Origin: Streptomycetaceae bacterium
GTDB taxonomy: Bacteria; Actinomycetota; Actinomycetes; Nanopelagicales; Nanopelagicaceae
Direction of reading: 5' to 3'
DNA length: 5,299 bases
Assembly: GCA_027490415.1 (NCBI GenBank)
Contig: JAIXYD010000095.1
Span: 1 to 5,299 of the forward strand
Within the stretch, counting starts at the first letter, position 1, and the number at the start of each line of letters is the position of its first letter. This document shows, one piece after another, positions 1 through 5,299 of this stretch. The position numbers were made by a program, and so were the translations under genes. The notes under the pieces are model-generated. The model was not told where the DNA came from, made no database searches, and saw only the letters and a program-made list of their open reading frames with translations.

Positions 1-149
1 GCTGCCTCAATCTGACGGTTAGTAACGTATGCAGGCTCTAGAGCTTGGATACCGAAGTCACCAAATGCCACAGCTGTTCCACCCTTTGAACGCCCTGAAC
101 GGGATGGGTGATGCTGCTTGCGGTGCTTTACGCGACGTGGAATTAACAT
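1..149 (-). CDS. rplP: 50S ribosomal protein L16, N-terminal 49 codons (partial)
   Basis: This is the start of large-subunit protein L16, which binds 23S rRNA near the A site and peptidyl transferase centre and is needed for late 50S assembly. The visible residues begin [15 protein letters not shown] and continue with a [15 protein letters not shown] stretch and [10 protein letters not shown], the conserved N-terminal half of bacterial L16. The family is about 137-140 residues, so roughly 90 residues lie beyond the left window edge. The ATG at 149-147 directly abuts the rpsC stop (TAAATG). It is preceded by a strong Shine-Dalgarno, GAAGGAGG, inside the last rpsC codons, so translation is probably coupled to S3. 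The position after rpsC matches the standard S10 operon order, where rpmC and rpsQ would be expected next. The identification is secure; only the truncation limits it. Confidence 0.96.
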   Translation of the reverse strand, partial: MLIPRRVKHRKQHHPSRSGRSKGGTAVAFGDFGIQALEPAYVTNRQIEA

Positions 150-941
150 TTACGCCTCGCCTCCTTCAGTTGCTGCTGCTGGCGCATCAGTTGTTACTGG
201 TGCTGCCTGTGTTGTTGTTACTTCAGCGCGTGGTGCACGTGGTGTACGTGGTCCGCGACGCTCTGGCTTTGGTGCACGCGCTTCAGCAAGTGCCTTTTCA
301 GCACGCTCTGCACGTGAACCAATAACTTCACCCTTGTAGATCCAGACCTTTACACCCAAGCGACCGAATGTTGTTGCAGCTTCGTAGAAGCCGTAATCAA
401 TATCAGCGCGAAGTGTGTGCAATGGAACGCGACCTTCACGGTAAAACTCTGAACGAGACATTTCTGCGCCACCAAGACGACCACCGCACTGAACACGAAT
501 GCCCTGTGCTCCGGCCTTCATCGCTGACTGCATTGACTTCTTCATTGCGCGACGGAATGAAACACGAGCAGCTAACTGCTCAGCGATTCCTTGTGCAACA
601 AGCTGTGCGTCAATCTCTGGGTTCTTAACTTCAAGAATATTGAGCTGTACTTGCTTGCCGGTGAGCTTTTCAAGCTTCTGGCGAAGGATGTCTGCTTCTT
701 GTCCGCGGCGACCGATAACGATTCCTGGACGAGCTGTATGAAGGTCGATACGTACACGATCACGTGTGCGCTCGATTTCGATACGTGAAACGCCTGCGCG
801 CTCCATACCCTTCTGCATCATGCGACGGATTTCAACATCTTCCTTCACATAATCCTTGTACAACTTATCCGCATACCAACGTGATTTGAATTCAGTTGTG
901 ATGCCAAGGCGGAACCCGTGTGGGTTAACTTTTTGACCCAT
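150..941 (-). CDS. rpsC: 30S ribosomal protein S3
   Basis: S3 lies at the mRNA entry channel of the 30S head, next to S10 and S14. The 263-residue product starts [14 protein letters not shown]. It has a type-2 KH domain with the GxxG loop GRRG at residues 77-80 inside [10 protein letters not shown], and then the C-terminal S3 domain with [11 protein letters not shown] (153-163) and [16 protein letters not shown] (169-184). R130, R131 and K134 align with E. coli R131, R132 and K135, which are implicated in unwinding mRNA at the entry channel. Residues about 212-263 form a tail rich in Arg, Pro, Ala and Thr that is absent from the 233-residue E. coli protein but common in actinobacteria; it is probably disordered. 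The ATG overlaps the rplV stop by one base (TAATG), and a GAAGGGAG Shine-Dalgarno lies 10 nt upstream. The identification is certain. Confidence 0.98.
   Translation of the reverse strand: MGQKVNPHGFRLGITTEFKSRWYADKLYKDYVKEDVEIRRMMQKGMERAGVSRIEIERTRDRVRIDLHTARPGIVIGRRGQEADILRQKLEKLTGKQVQLNILEVKNPEIDAQLVAQGIAEQLAARVSFRRAMKKSMQSAMKAGAQGIRVQCGGRLGGAEMSRSEFYREGRVPLHTLRADIDYGFYEAATTFGRLGVKVWIYKGEVIGSRAERAEKALAEARAPKPERRGPRTPRAPRAEVTTTQAAPVTTDAPAAATEGGEA
158..167 (-). promoter_or_regulatory. Ribosome binding site of rplP inside the end of rpsC
   Basis: The minus strand reads GAAGGAGGCG here, a near-perfect complement to the 16S rRNA 3' end, and the AAGGAGG core ends 10 nt before the rplP ATG. It lies in the codons for the last Glu-Gly-Gly-Glu residues of S3. 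The C-terminal tail of S3 therefore doubles as the initiation signal for L16, and ribosomes finishing S3 would clear or re-use this site. Confidence 0.85.
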
Positions 942-1393
942 TACTTGGTCGCTCCCTTCGCTGAATCTTCAGCACGCTTTGGATTACGTGTCTGAACCTT
1001 TGTTGATGTGCGTGATACTGACTTTGAAGTCTCCTTCACATCACTCACAGTTACTGTGATGTGACTTGAACGCTTCAAGATACGGAATCCGCGGCCCTGA
1101 GCACGTGGACGGAAGCGCTTCATTGTGCGACCTTCGTCAACGAGTGCCTCAACAACCCAAAGCTCTGAAGCATCGCGGATTGCAGGGTTCTTCTGCTTTG
1201 CGTTAGCAACTGCAGAGTTAAGAAGTGTGTACAGATCAGCGCCTGCTGATTGTGGTGCAAACTTCAAAATTGATAGAGCTTCATCTGCACGCTGTCCACG
1301 GATGAGGTCGATTACGCGTCGAGCCTTCTGTGGTGTGTGGCGGATGTCGCGCAGAACTGCTTTAGCAACAGTTGCATCTTGTGTATTAGGCAC
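941..1393 (-). CDS. rplV: 50S ribosomal protein L22 (GTG start)
   Basis: L22 binds several 23S rRNA domains, and its beta-hairpin lines the narrow part of the nascent-peptide exit tunnel near the macrolide pocket. From the GTG at 1393-1391 the product is 150 residues. [16 protein letters not shown] (19-34) is the conserved N-terminal helix, and the signature [22 protein letters not shown] (91-112) covers the tunnel hairpin tip and the strand after it. Residues about 117-150 form a Ser/Thr/Lys-rich tail not present in the 110-residue E. coli protein. The frame stays open upstream, with ATGs at 1453 and 1411, but those starts add peptide that lies deep inside rpsS and is unlike L22. The GTG has a GGAGAG Shine-Dalgarno 6 nt upstream and overlaps the rpsS end by 8 nt, so I chose it. 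The product is certain; the start is likely. Confidence 0.93.
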   Translation of the reverse strand: MPNTQDATVAKAVLRDIRHTPQKARRVIDLIRGQRADEALSILKFAPQSAGADLYTLLNSAVANAKQKNPAIRDASELWVVEALVDEGRTMKRFRPRAQGRGFRILKRSSHITVTVSDVKETSKSVSRTSTKVQTRNPKRAEDSAKGATK

Positions 1394-1667
1394 GAGTTGC
1401 TCTCCGATCATCTTTGACGTGTCCACGGAATGTACGTGTTGGTGCGAATTCACCTAGTTTGTGTCCGATCATTGCATCGGTTACAAATACCGGAACATGC
1501 TTGCGTCCGTCGTGAACAGCAATCGTGTGTCCGATCATTGAAGGAATGATCATCGAACGACGTGACCAGGTCTTGATCACGTTCTTTGTATTGGCATCGT
1601 TTTGTGCATCGACCTTTTTGATCAGATGCCCATCAACGAATGGACCCTTCTTGAGACTACGTGGCAT
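1386..1667 (-). CDS. rpsS: 30S ribosomal protein S19
   Basis: S19 sits in the 30S head with S13, contacts 16S rRNA and takes part in the intersubunit bridge and the A-site region. The 93-residue product has the usual family length. It begins [19 protein letters not shown], has the [21 protein letters not shown] segment starting at residue 34, and has the S19 signature around [25 protein letters not shown] (56-80), followed by a basic tail ending DDRRATRA. The ATG follows the rplB stop by 8 nt. Its Shine-Dalgarno TAGGAG includes the rplB TAG stop itself, so L2 termination and S19 initiation are very close. The 3' end overlaps rplV by 8 nt. No anomaly is seen in the protein, and the identification is certain. 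Confidence 0.98.
   Translation of the reverse strand: MPRSLKKGPFVDGHLIKKVDAQNDANTKNVIKTWSRRSMIIPSMIGHTIAVHDGRKHVPVFVTDAMIGHKLGEFAPTRTFRGHVKDDRRATRA
1400..1405 (-). promoter_or_regulatory. Ribosome binding site that decides the rplV start
   Basis: GGAGAG on the minus strand lies 6 nt before the proposed rplV GTG, inside the last codons of rpsS. Neither upstream in-frame ATG (1453, 1411) has a comparably placed purine-rich site: the sequence before the 1411 ATG is GGACACGTCAAAG. This favours the GTG and the 8-nt overlap with rpsS. Confidence 0.75.
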
Positions 1668-1672
1668 AAGGG

Positions 1673-1678
1673 CTCCTA
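1673..1678 (-). promoter_or_regulatory. Ribosome binding site of rpsS formed partly by the rplB stop codon
   Basis: The minus strand reads TAGGAG, 5 nt before the rpsS ATG at 1667. Its first three bases are the rplB stop codon (1678-1676). A ribosome terminating on L2 would sit over the S19 initiation signal, which implies coupled translation. The TAG stop differs from the TAA used by most of the neighbouring genes, and here it contributes to the Shine-Dalgarno. Confidence 0.8.
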
Positions 1679-2509
1679 CCGCTTCTTATTCGACTTACGA
1701 CGACGGATGATCATTGAATCTGATGCTTTCTTCTTACGGGTACGTGCTTCTGGCTTACCCCATGGAGTCACTGGGTGACGTCCACCAGAGGTCTTACCTT
1801 CACCACCACCGTGTGGGTGATCGACTGGGTTCATAACAACACCACGAACTGATGGGCGCTTGCCCTTCCAGCGCATACGACCAGCTTTTCCGTAGTTGAT
1901 GTTGGACTGTTCTGCGTTTCCAACTTCACCAACAGTTGCGCGGCAACGAATATCTACGTTGCGGATTTCTCCTGAAGGCATACGTAGCTGAGCTAGTGGG
2001 CCTTCCTTTGCAACAAGCTGAACTGATGCACCTGCTGAACGAGCGATCTTCGCTCCGCCACCTGGGCGAAGTTCGATTGCGTGAACAACAGTTCCTACTG
2101 GGATGTTACGTAGAGGCAAGTTGTTTCCAGGTTTGATATCGGCCTTTGGACCGTTCTCAACTGTTGCACCTTGCTCAAGATTTACTGGAGCGATGATGTA
2201 ACGCTTCTCTCCATCTGCGTAGTGAAGAAGAGCGATACGCGCTGTGCGGTTTGGGTCGTATTCGATATGAGCGACCTTTGCTGGTACGCCATCCTTATCG
2301 TTACGAGTGAAATCGATAACGCGGTATGCACGCTTGTGTCCGCCACCTTGGTGACGAACTGTGATGCGACCTGCGTTGTTACGTCCACCCTTTGAGTGCA
2401 GTGGACGAACCAATGACTTCTCAGGTGTTGTACGAGTGATCTCAGCAAAATCTGGAACGCTCGCGCCGCGTTGGCCCGGTGTGGTTGGCTTTAATTTACG
2501 AAGTGCCAT
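1676..2509 (-). CDS. rplB: 50S ribosomal protein L2
   Basis: L2 is one of the most conserved 50S proteins, needed for subunit association and for a functional peptidyl transferase centre. The 277-residue product has the normal length. It shows the N-terminal [11 protein letters not shown], the OB-like RNA-binding domain with [23 protein letters not shown] (38-60), the second domain with [25 protein letters not shown] (128-152), and the signature [26 protein letters not shown] (226-251). The conserved histidine loop near the peptidyl transferase centre is HPHGGG at 231-236. The C-terminus is strongly basic, ending [11 protein letters not shown]. The ATG is preceded by AAAAGGAT with 5 nt between AGGA and the start. 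Upstream lies the only sizeable gap in the operon (40 nt), which holds a hairpin listed separately. The identification is certain. Confidence 0.98.
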   Translation of the reverse strand: MALRKLKPTTPGQRGASVPDFAEITRTTPEKSLVRPLHSKGGRNNAGRITVRHQGGGHKRAYRVIDFTRNDKDGVPAKVAHIEYDPNRTARIALLHYADGEKRYIIAPVNLEQGATVENGPKADIKPGNNLPLRNIPVGTVVHAIELRPGGGAKIARSAGASVQLVAKEGPLAQLRMPSGEIRNVDIRCRATVGEVGNAEQSNINYGKAGRMRWKGKRPSVRGVVMNPVDHPHGGGEGKTSGGRHPVTPWGKPEARTRKKKASDSMIIRRRKSNKKR

Positions 2510-2529
2510 GATGATCCTTTTCTAGAAGT

Positions 2530-2562
2530 CCCAATTAGTAAGGTCGCCCTTACGAAACTGGG
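2530..2562 (-). promoter_or_regulatory. Two-part hairpin between rplW and rplB (candidate RNA control element)
   Basis: On the transcribed strand an outer stem CCCAGTT / AATTGGG (7 pairs, one G-T) encloses a small internal loop (TCG against CT) and an inner perfect stem TAAGG / CCTTA closed by GCGA, a GNRA-type tetraloop. The structure takes in the last three sense codons and the stop of rplW and ends 20 nt before the rplB ATG, just upstream of its AAAAGGAT Shine-Dalgarno. No T-run follows, so it does not look like an intrinsic terminator. It could tune rplB initiation, stabilise or process the mRNA, or bind a protein. The pairing is seen directly; the role is inferred. Confidence 0.5.
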
Positions 2563-2843
2563 CCTCCAAAGATGTCGATACGGTCGCCAGCGGCCACATG
2601 AACGATTGCTCGCTTTGTGTCTTTGCGCTTTCCATCACCAAAACGTGTGCGCTTATTCTTTCCTTGACGGTTCATTGTGTTAACAGAGAGAACCTTGACG
2701 CCAAATACCTTCTCAACCGCGATCTTGATCTCGGTCTTGTTAGCATCTGGTGCAACAATGAATGTGTACTTGTTCTCATCAAGTAGTCCGTAGCTCTTTT
2801 CAGAAACTACTGGAGCTACTAGTACGTCGCGATGATCTTTCAT
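2550..2843 (-). CDS. rplW: 50S ribosomal protein L23
   Basis: L23 lies at the rim of the peptide exit tunnel and is the main docking site for trigger factor and the signal recognition particle. The 97-residue product begins [21 protein letters not shown]15 in the VVSEK motif aligns with E. coli E18, the trigger factor contact. The [24 protein letters not shown] segment (33-56) is the family core, followed by the basic loop [21 protein letters not shown] (59-79) that reaches into rRNA, and a short end DIFGGPVS. The length is normal for actinobacteria. The ATG overlaps the rplD stop by 4 nt (ATGA), with GAGTGAGG upstream (GAGG lies 7 nt before the ATG), so translation is probably coupled to L4. 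The last codons form one arm of the hairpin before rplB. The identification is certain. Confidence 0.98.
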   Translation of the reverse strand: MKDHRDVLVAPVVSEKSYGLLDENKYTFIVAPDANKTEIKIAVEKVFGVKVLSVNTMNRQGKNKRTRFGDGKRKDTKRAIVHVAAGDRIDIFGGPVS

Positions 2844-3520
2844 GCTGATACCTCACTCTCGCGTGCTACTGACTTTGCACCCTTACCTGCAGGGCCGGCT
2901 GCGCGAGCCTTGAGGAAGTCATTGATTGCTGTCTCAGAAAAGACAACATCATCACTCTTCAAGAGGTCATAAGCATTTAACTGATCTGGAACTAGTAGGT
3001 GGAGGTTCTCAGCGTTACGAAGAGAGCGCCATGCTGCATCTTCTGTACGTGAAATTACAACCAAGAGATGGCGGCGATCAGAGAACTGACGAACCGCAGC
3101 AAGAGCTGCCTTTGTTGATGGAGCTCCTGTTACAGAGTCGATCACGTGGATGCGCTCGTTGCGTGCACGATCAGAGAGAACGCCGCGAAGTGCTGCTGCG
3201 ATCATCTTCTTTGGTGTGCGCTGTGCGTAATCACGTGGACGAACAGCATGAGCTGCACCGCCACCACGCTGAAGAGGAGCACGGACAGAACCCTGACGAG
3301 CACGACCTGTTCCCTTCTGCTTGAAAGGCTTCTTACCTGAACCGCTTGTTTCTCCGCGGTTCTTTGCCTTCTGAGTTCCCTGGCGAGCTGCAGCAAGTTG
3401 TGCTGTAACTACCTGGTGAATCAAAGGAATATTTGTCTGCGCATCAAAGATTTCTGATGGAAGATCAACGCTTCCAACTTTCTTTCCTTCTGCGTTTTTG
3501 ACTTCAACTGTTAGCGCCAT
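2840..3520 (-). CDS. rplD: 50S ribosomal protein L4
   Basis: L4 binds 23S rRNA domain I early in 50S assembly, and its long loop forms the tunnel constriction opposite L22. In E. coli it also represses its own operon. The 226-residue product begins [21 protein letters not shown]. The extended tunnel loop runs over residues 60-98 and includes [20 protein letters not shown] and [15 protein letters not shown]. The globular domain follows, with [17 protein letters not shown] (103-119) and the C-terminal [22 protein letters not shown] (181-202). Residues 205-226 are an Ala/Gly/Lys-rich tail beyond the E. coli length (201). The ATG lies 2 nt after the rplC stop; the best Shine-Dalgarno is AGGTG, 7 nt upstream and inside the rplC end, weaker than those of its neighbours. 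The end overlaps rplW by 4 nt. The identification is certain. Confidence 0.98.
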   Translation of the reverse strand: MALTVEVKNAEGKKVGSVDLPSEIFDAQTNIPLIHQVVTAQLAAARQGTQKAKNRGETSGSGKKPFKQKGTGRARQGSVRAPLQRGGGAAHAVRPRDYAQRTPKKMIAAALRGVLSDRARNERIHVIDSVTGAPSTKAALAAVRQFSDRRHLLVVISRTEDAAWRSLRNAENLHLLVPDQLNAYDLLKSDDVVFSETAINDFLKARAAGPAGKGAKSVARESEVSA

Positions 3521-3522
3521 GG

Positions 3523-4218
3523 TTATGCACCTACCGTTTCAACTACTTCTACAAGTGCTTTTTTCGCCGCGGAACGGATAAAGACAAGGCCGCCATCTGT
3601 ACCAGGGACTGATCCCTTGATGAGCAACAAGTTCTTCTCTGCATCTACTGCCTGAACAACAAGGTTCTGAGTTGTTACTTTCTCAACACCCATACGACCT
3701 GACATGCGCATTCCCTTGAATACGCGACCTGGTGTAGAGCAAGCGCCGATTGAACCTGGCATACGGTGCTTACGATCAACACCGTGTGAAGAACCGAGAC
3801 CGCCGAAGCCGTGACGCTTCATAACGCCTGCGGTTCCCTTACCGGTGCTTGTTCCTGTTGCATCAACGATTTCGCCTGCTTCAAAGACTGACGCGCCAAG
3901 CTCTTGTCCGACTGTGTAGCTATCGGCTGAGAGTGTGCGAAGTTCTGCAACGTGGCGACGTGGTGTCACACCTTGTTTTGCGAAATGACCAGCGAGAGGC
4001 TTTGTAACCTTCTTTGGATCAATCGCGCCGTATGCGATCTGAACAGCTGCATAGCCATCCTTCTCGACGGTGCGGATCTGAGAAACAACACATGAATCAA
4101 CTGAAACAACTGTTACAGGGATCATCTTGTTGTTTGCATCAAAGACCTGAGTCATTCCAAGCTTTGTACCGAGCACGCCCTTGATGGACGAGCCGTACGA
4201 CTGAGTTACTTTTGTCAT
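3523..4218 (-). CDS. rplC: 50S ribosomal protein L3
   Basis: L3 is a primary 50S assembly protein whose central loop reaches the peptidyl transferase centre. In the 231-residue product the core starts with [16 protein letters not shown] (12-27), preceded by an 11-residue leader [11 protein letters not shown] that most homologues lack or have shorter. The signature is [20 protein letters not shown] (112-131), and the extended loop has [33 protein letters not shown] (145-177). The position matching E. coli Q150, which PrmB methylates, is S161 here. The ATG has a clear Shine-Dalgarno, GGAAAGGA, with 8 nt between GGA and the start, 16 nt after the rpsJ stop; this supports the long N-terminus. The stop is 2 nt before rplD. 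The product is certain and the start is well supported. Confidence 0.97.
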   Translation of the reverse strand: MTKVTQSYGSSIKGVLGTKLGMTQVFDANNKMIPVTVVSVDSCVVSQIRTVEKDGYAAVQIAYGAIDPKKVTKPLAGHFAKQGVTPRRHVAELRTLSADSYTVGQELGASVFEAGEIVDATGTSTGKGTAGVMKRHGFGGLGSSHGVDRKHRMPGSIGACSTPGRVFKGMRMSGRMGVEKVTTQNLVVQAVDAEKNLLLIKGSVPGTDGGLVFIRSAAKKALVEVVETVGA

Positions 4219-4234
4219 TGTTTTCGTCCTTTCC

Positions 4235-4543
4235 TTAGAGCTTGATCTCGATGTCGACGCCAGCTGGCAAGTCGAGGCGCATCAATGAATCCACTGTCTT
4301 AGGAGTTGGATCGATGATGTCGATGAGGCGCTTATGTGTGCGCATCTCGAAGTGCTCGCGGCTGTCCTTATATTTGTGAGGAGAGCGAATCACGCAATAC
4401 GTGTTCTTCTCTGTTGGTAGCGGCACTGGACCCGCGACCGTTGCACCTGTGCGCTCGACTGTCTCAACGATCTTCTTCGCTGATGAGTCAATCACCTCAT
4501 GGTCATAGGCCTTGAGTCGAATGCGGATCTTTTGTCCCGCCAT
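4235..4543 (-). CDS. rpsJ: 30S ribosomal protein S10 (NusE)
   Basis: S10 is a 30S head protein that also acts as NusE: with NusB it joins antitermination complexes, and with NusG it links RNA polymerase to the leading ribosome. The 102-residue product has the normal family length. It starts [21 protein letters not shown] and has the conserved loop and signature [24 protein letters not shown] (53-76), ending [19 protein letters not shown]. Its ATG has a strong Shine-Dalgarno, AGAGGAG, with 6 nt to the start. It is the first gene of the S10 operon, lying 136 bp after tuf with a hairpin and a candidate promoter in between. The gap to rplC is 16 nt. No anomaly is seen, and the identification is certain. 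Confidence 0.98.
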   Translation of the reverse strand: MAGQKIRIRLKAYDHEVIDSSAKKIVETVERTGATVAGPVPLPTEKNTYCVIRSPHKYKDSREHFEMRTHKRLIDIIDPTPKTVDSLMRLDLPAGVDIEIKL

Positions 4544-4549
4544 GTCGTT

Positions 4550-4556
4550 CTCCTCT
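4550..4556 (-). promoter_or_regulatory. Ribosome binding site of rpsJ
   Basis: AGAGGAG on the minus strand lies 6 nt before the rpsJ ATG. It is the strongest initiation signal in the 136-bp tuf-rpsJ gap and marks the entry point for ribosomes on the S10 operon transcript. The other operon genes mostly have their sites inside, or directly after, the preceding gene. Confidence 0.8.
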
Positions 4557-4575
4557 TTCGTTTCTTACTGCGCTA

Positions 4576-4605
4576 ATAATCTCGTTTGCAATTTTTAGTT
4601 TTCAA
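4576..4605 (-). promoter_or_regulatory. Candidate promoter of the S10 operon
   Basis: TTGAAA (4605-4600) resembles a housekeeping -35 box. After an 18-nt A-rich spacer comes GATTAT (4581-4576), which matches 4 of 6 positions of the TATAAT -10 consensus. Transcription would start near 4569, giving a leader of only about 26 nt before rpsJ. The position fits: it lies after the hairpin that follows tuf and before the first operon gene. The -10 match is imperfect and the surroundings are A/T-rich, so a different box (for example TAAAAA around 4591-4597) cannot be excluded. Confidence 0.4.
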
Positions 4606-4620
4606 GCTGTACTTCTATTT

Positions 4621-4665
4621 CTTGTTAAGTGGCGGTGGTTTTTTAGGCCACCGCCCCTTTACAAG
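4621..4665 (-). terminator. Long hairpin after tuf (probable terminator)
   Basis: On the tuf transcript GGCGGTGG pairs with CCACCGCC (8 perfect pairs) around the loop CCTAAAAAA. The stem extends outward by a mismatch, three pairs, another mismatch and CTTGT / ACAAG, giving 16 pairs and two mismatches in total. It starts 14 nt after the tuf stop (TAG, 4682-4680). No T-run follows on the tuf strand (the next bases are AAATAG). On the opposite strand, however, the same hairpin is followed by TTTTT at 4666-4670. Actinobacterial terminators often lack a U-tract, so a role in ending tuf transcription is plausible. It could also stop antisense transcription coming from the rpsJ side, or act in both directions. 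The stem is certain; the function is inferred. Confidence 0.65.
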
Positions 4666-4679
4666 TTTTTACTTATTTA

Positions 4680-5299
4680 CTACTTGGTGATCTTTGTAAC
4701 GCGACCTGCACCTACTGTGCGGCCACCTTCGCGGATAGCGAAGCGAAGACCTTCTTCCATAGCGATTGGCTGGATGAGAGTTACTGCCATCTCAGTGTTA
4801 TCGCCAGGCATAACCATTTCGGTACCTGAAGGAAGTGTTACAACGCCGGTCACGTCAGTTGTACGGAAGTAGAACTGTGGACGGTAGTTGTTGAAGAATG
4901 GAGTGTGACGTCCGCCTTCATCCTTTGAAAGGATGTATGCAGATGCGTTGAACTCTGTGTGAGGTGTGATTGAGCCTGGCTTGCAGACAACCTGTCCACG
5001 CTCTACATCTTCACGCTTTAGTCCACGAAGAAGAAGACCGACGTTCTCGCCAGCCTGACCTTCGTCGAGCAACTTACGGAACATTTCGACACCTGTAACA
5101 GTTGTCTTCTGTGCCTCTGAGCGGATACCAACGATTTCAACTTCTTCGTTGACCTTTACGATGCCGCGCTCAATACGACCGGTGATAACTGTTCCACGAC
5201 CTGTGATTGTGAAAACGTCTTCAACTGGCATAAGGAATGGCTTATCAACTTCACGCTCTGGCTGTGGGATGAATGCATCTACTGCATCCATGAGCTCCA
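4680..5299 (-). CDS. tuf: Elongation factor Tu, C-terminal half (partial)
   Basis: EF-Tu carries aminoacyl-tRNA to the ribosomal A site as a GTP complex. The 205 visible residues cover domains II and III; the GTP-binding domain I (about 190 residues of a protein of about 397) lies beyond the right window edge. Counting from the Met at 5291, domain II starts near [18 protein letters not shown] (16-33) and includes [19 protein letters not shown] (37-55) and the [12 protein letters not shown] stretch (90-101). Domain III starts near [11 protein letters not shown] (104-114), with [31 protein letters not shown] (119-149), and ends at the conserved [15 protein letters not shown]. The reading frame stays open to the edge, so the internal Met is not the start. 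Its position before the S10 operon, with its own downstream hairpin, suggests it is the last gene of a str-type operon (rpsL-rpsG-fusA-tuf), although the other genes are not visible. Confidence 0.97.
   Translation of the reverse strand, partial: ELMDAVDAFIPQPEREVDKPFLMPVEDVFTITGRGTVITGRIERGIVKVNEEVEIVGIRSEAQKTTVTGVEMFRKLLDEGQAGENVGLLLRGLKREDVERGQVVCKPGSITPHTEFNASAYILSKDEGGRHTPFFNNYRPQFYFRTTDVTGVVTLPSGTEMVMPGDNTEMAVTLIQPIAMEEGLRFAIREGGRTVGAGRVTKITK

Noticed and set aside
1125..1457. Plus-strand open frame of 110 codons opposite rplV and the end of rpsS
   Set aside because: It is antisense to conserved ribosomal protein genes. The Ser/Arg/Cys-rich product looks like a shadow frame, and no supporting start context was seen.
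1460..1551. 15-nt direct repeat TGTGTCCGATCATTG (1460-1474 and 1526-1540), plus a GATCATT / AATGATC inverted repeat (1533-1551)
   Set aside because: Both copies encode the conserved S19 segments containing Met-Ile-Gly-His, and ATGATC codons are themselves partly palindromic. Protein constraint explains the pattern, so no separate DNA or RNA element is called.
2182..2448. Second minus-strand open frame of 88 codons inside rplB
   Set aside because: It lies out of frame within the conserved L2 gene, and its product resembles no family I know. It is an overlapping-frame shadow.
2530..2562. rplW-rplB hairpin as an intrinsic terminator
   Set aside because: No T-run follows the stem on the transcribed strand, the stem is modest and interrupted, and rplB through rplP must be expressed from the same operon. 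It is kept only as a candidate regulatory structure.
2926..3324. Plus-strand open frame of 132 codons opposite rplD
   Set aside because: It lies wholly antisense to the well-conserved L4 gene. Its product is a His/Arg/Glu-rich low-complexity string with no recognisable domain, and the rplD strand explains all the coding signal.
1..5299. Mobile elements, CRISPR, tRNA or a novel accessory system
   Set aside because: Every stretch is accounted for by contiguous core ribosomal protein genes and tuf. The only gap above 40 nt is the 136-nt tuf-rpsJ spacer, and no tRNA-like fold, terminal repeats or spaced repeats were seen.

Overview
The window is a stretch of bacterial translation-apparatus genes, all on the minus strand. 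Read in the direction of transcription (right to left), it holds the 3' half of tuf (EF-Tu), a 136-bp gap, and then the start of the S10 ribosomal protein operon in classical order: rpsJ (S10), rplC (L3), rplD (L4), rplW (L23), rplB (L2), rpsS (S19), rplV (L22), rpsC (S3) and the first 49 codons of rplP (L16). Both window edges cut a gene (tuf at the right, rplP at the left). No plus-strand gene, RNA gene, mobile element or CRISPR array is supported.

The proteins look actinobacterial. S3 has a long Arg/Pro/Ala tail, L22 has a Ser/Thr/Lys tail, L3 carries the [15 protein letters not shown] version of its central loop, and L16 and EF-Tu closely resemble the mycobacterial proteins as I remember them. 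Base composition by eye is near or slightly below 50% GC and codon choice is mixed, with many A/T-ending codons, which is low for the phylum. A small-genome aquatic lineage such as Nanopelagicales (acI) fits, but this is inference; only Actinomycetota is well supported.

Region by region: 4680-5299 is the tuf 3' part; 4544-4679 holds a long hairpin just after tuf (4621-4665), a candidate promoter (about 4576-4605) and the rpsJ ribosome binding site; 1-4543 is the packed operon. Junctions inside the operon run from a 4-nt ATGA overlap (rplD/rplW), a 1-nt TAATG overlap (rplV/rpsC) and an 8-nt overlap (rpsS/rplV) to directly abutting codons (rpsC/rplP) and short gaps of 2, 8 and 16 nt. The only wider gap is the 40 nt between rplW and rplB, and most of it is taken up by a two-part hairpin with a GCGA loop. 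The tight packing suggests one transcript with translational coupling, giving near-equal output of subunit proteins.

The gene content is ordinary core genome and I see no new system. The parts worth a second look are regulatory: the rplW-rplB hairpin, the tuf/rpsJ hairpin whose T-tract lies on the antisense side, a predicted S10 leader too short for the E. coli-type L4 control structure, and the GTG start of rplV.
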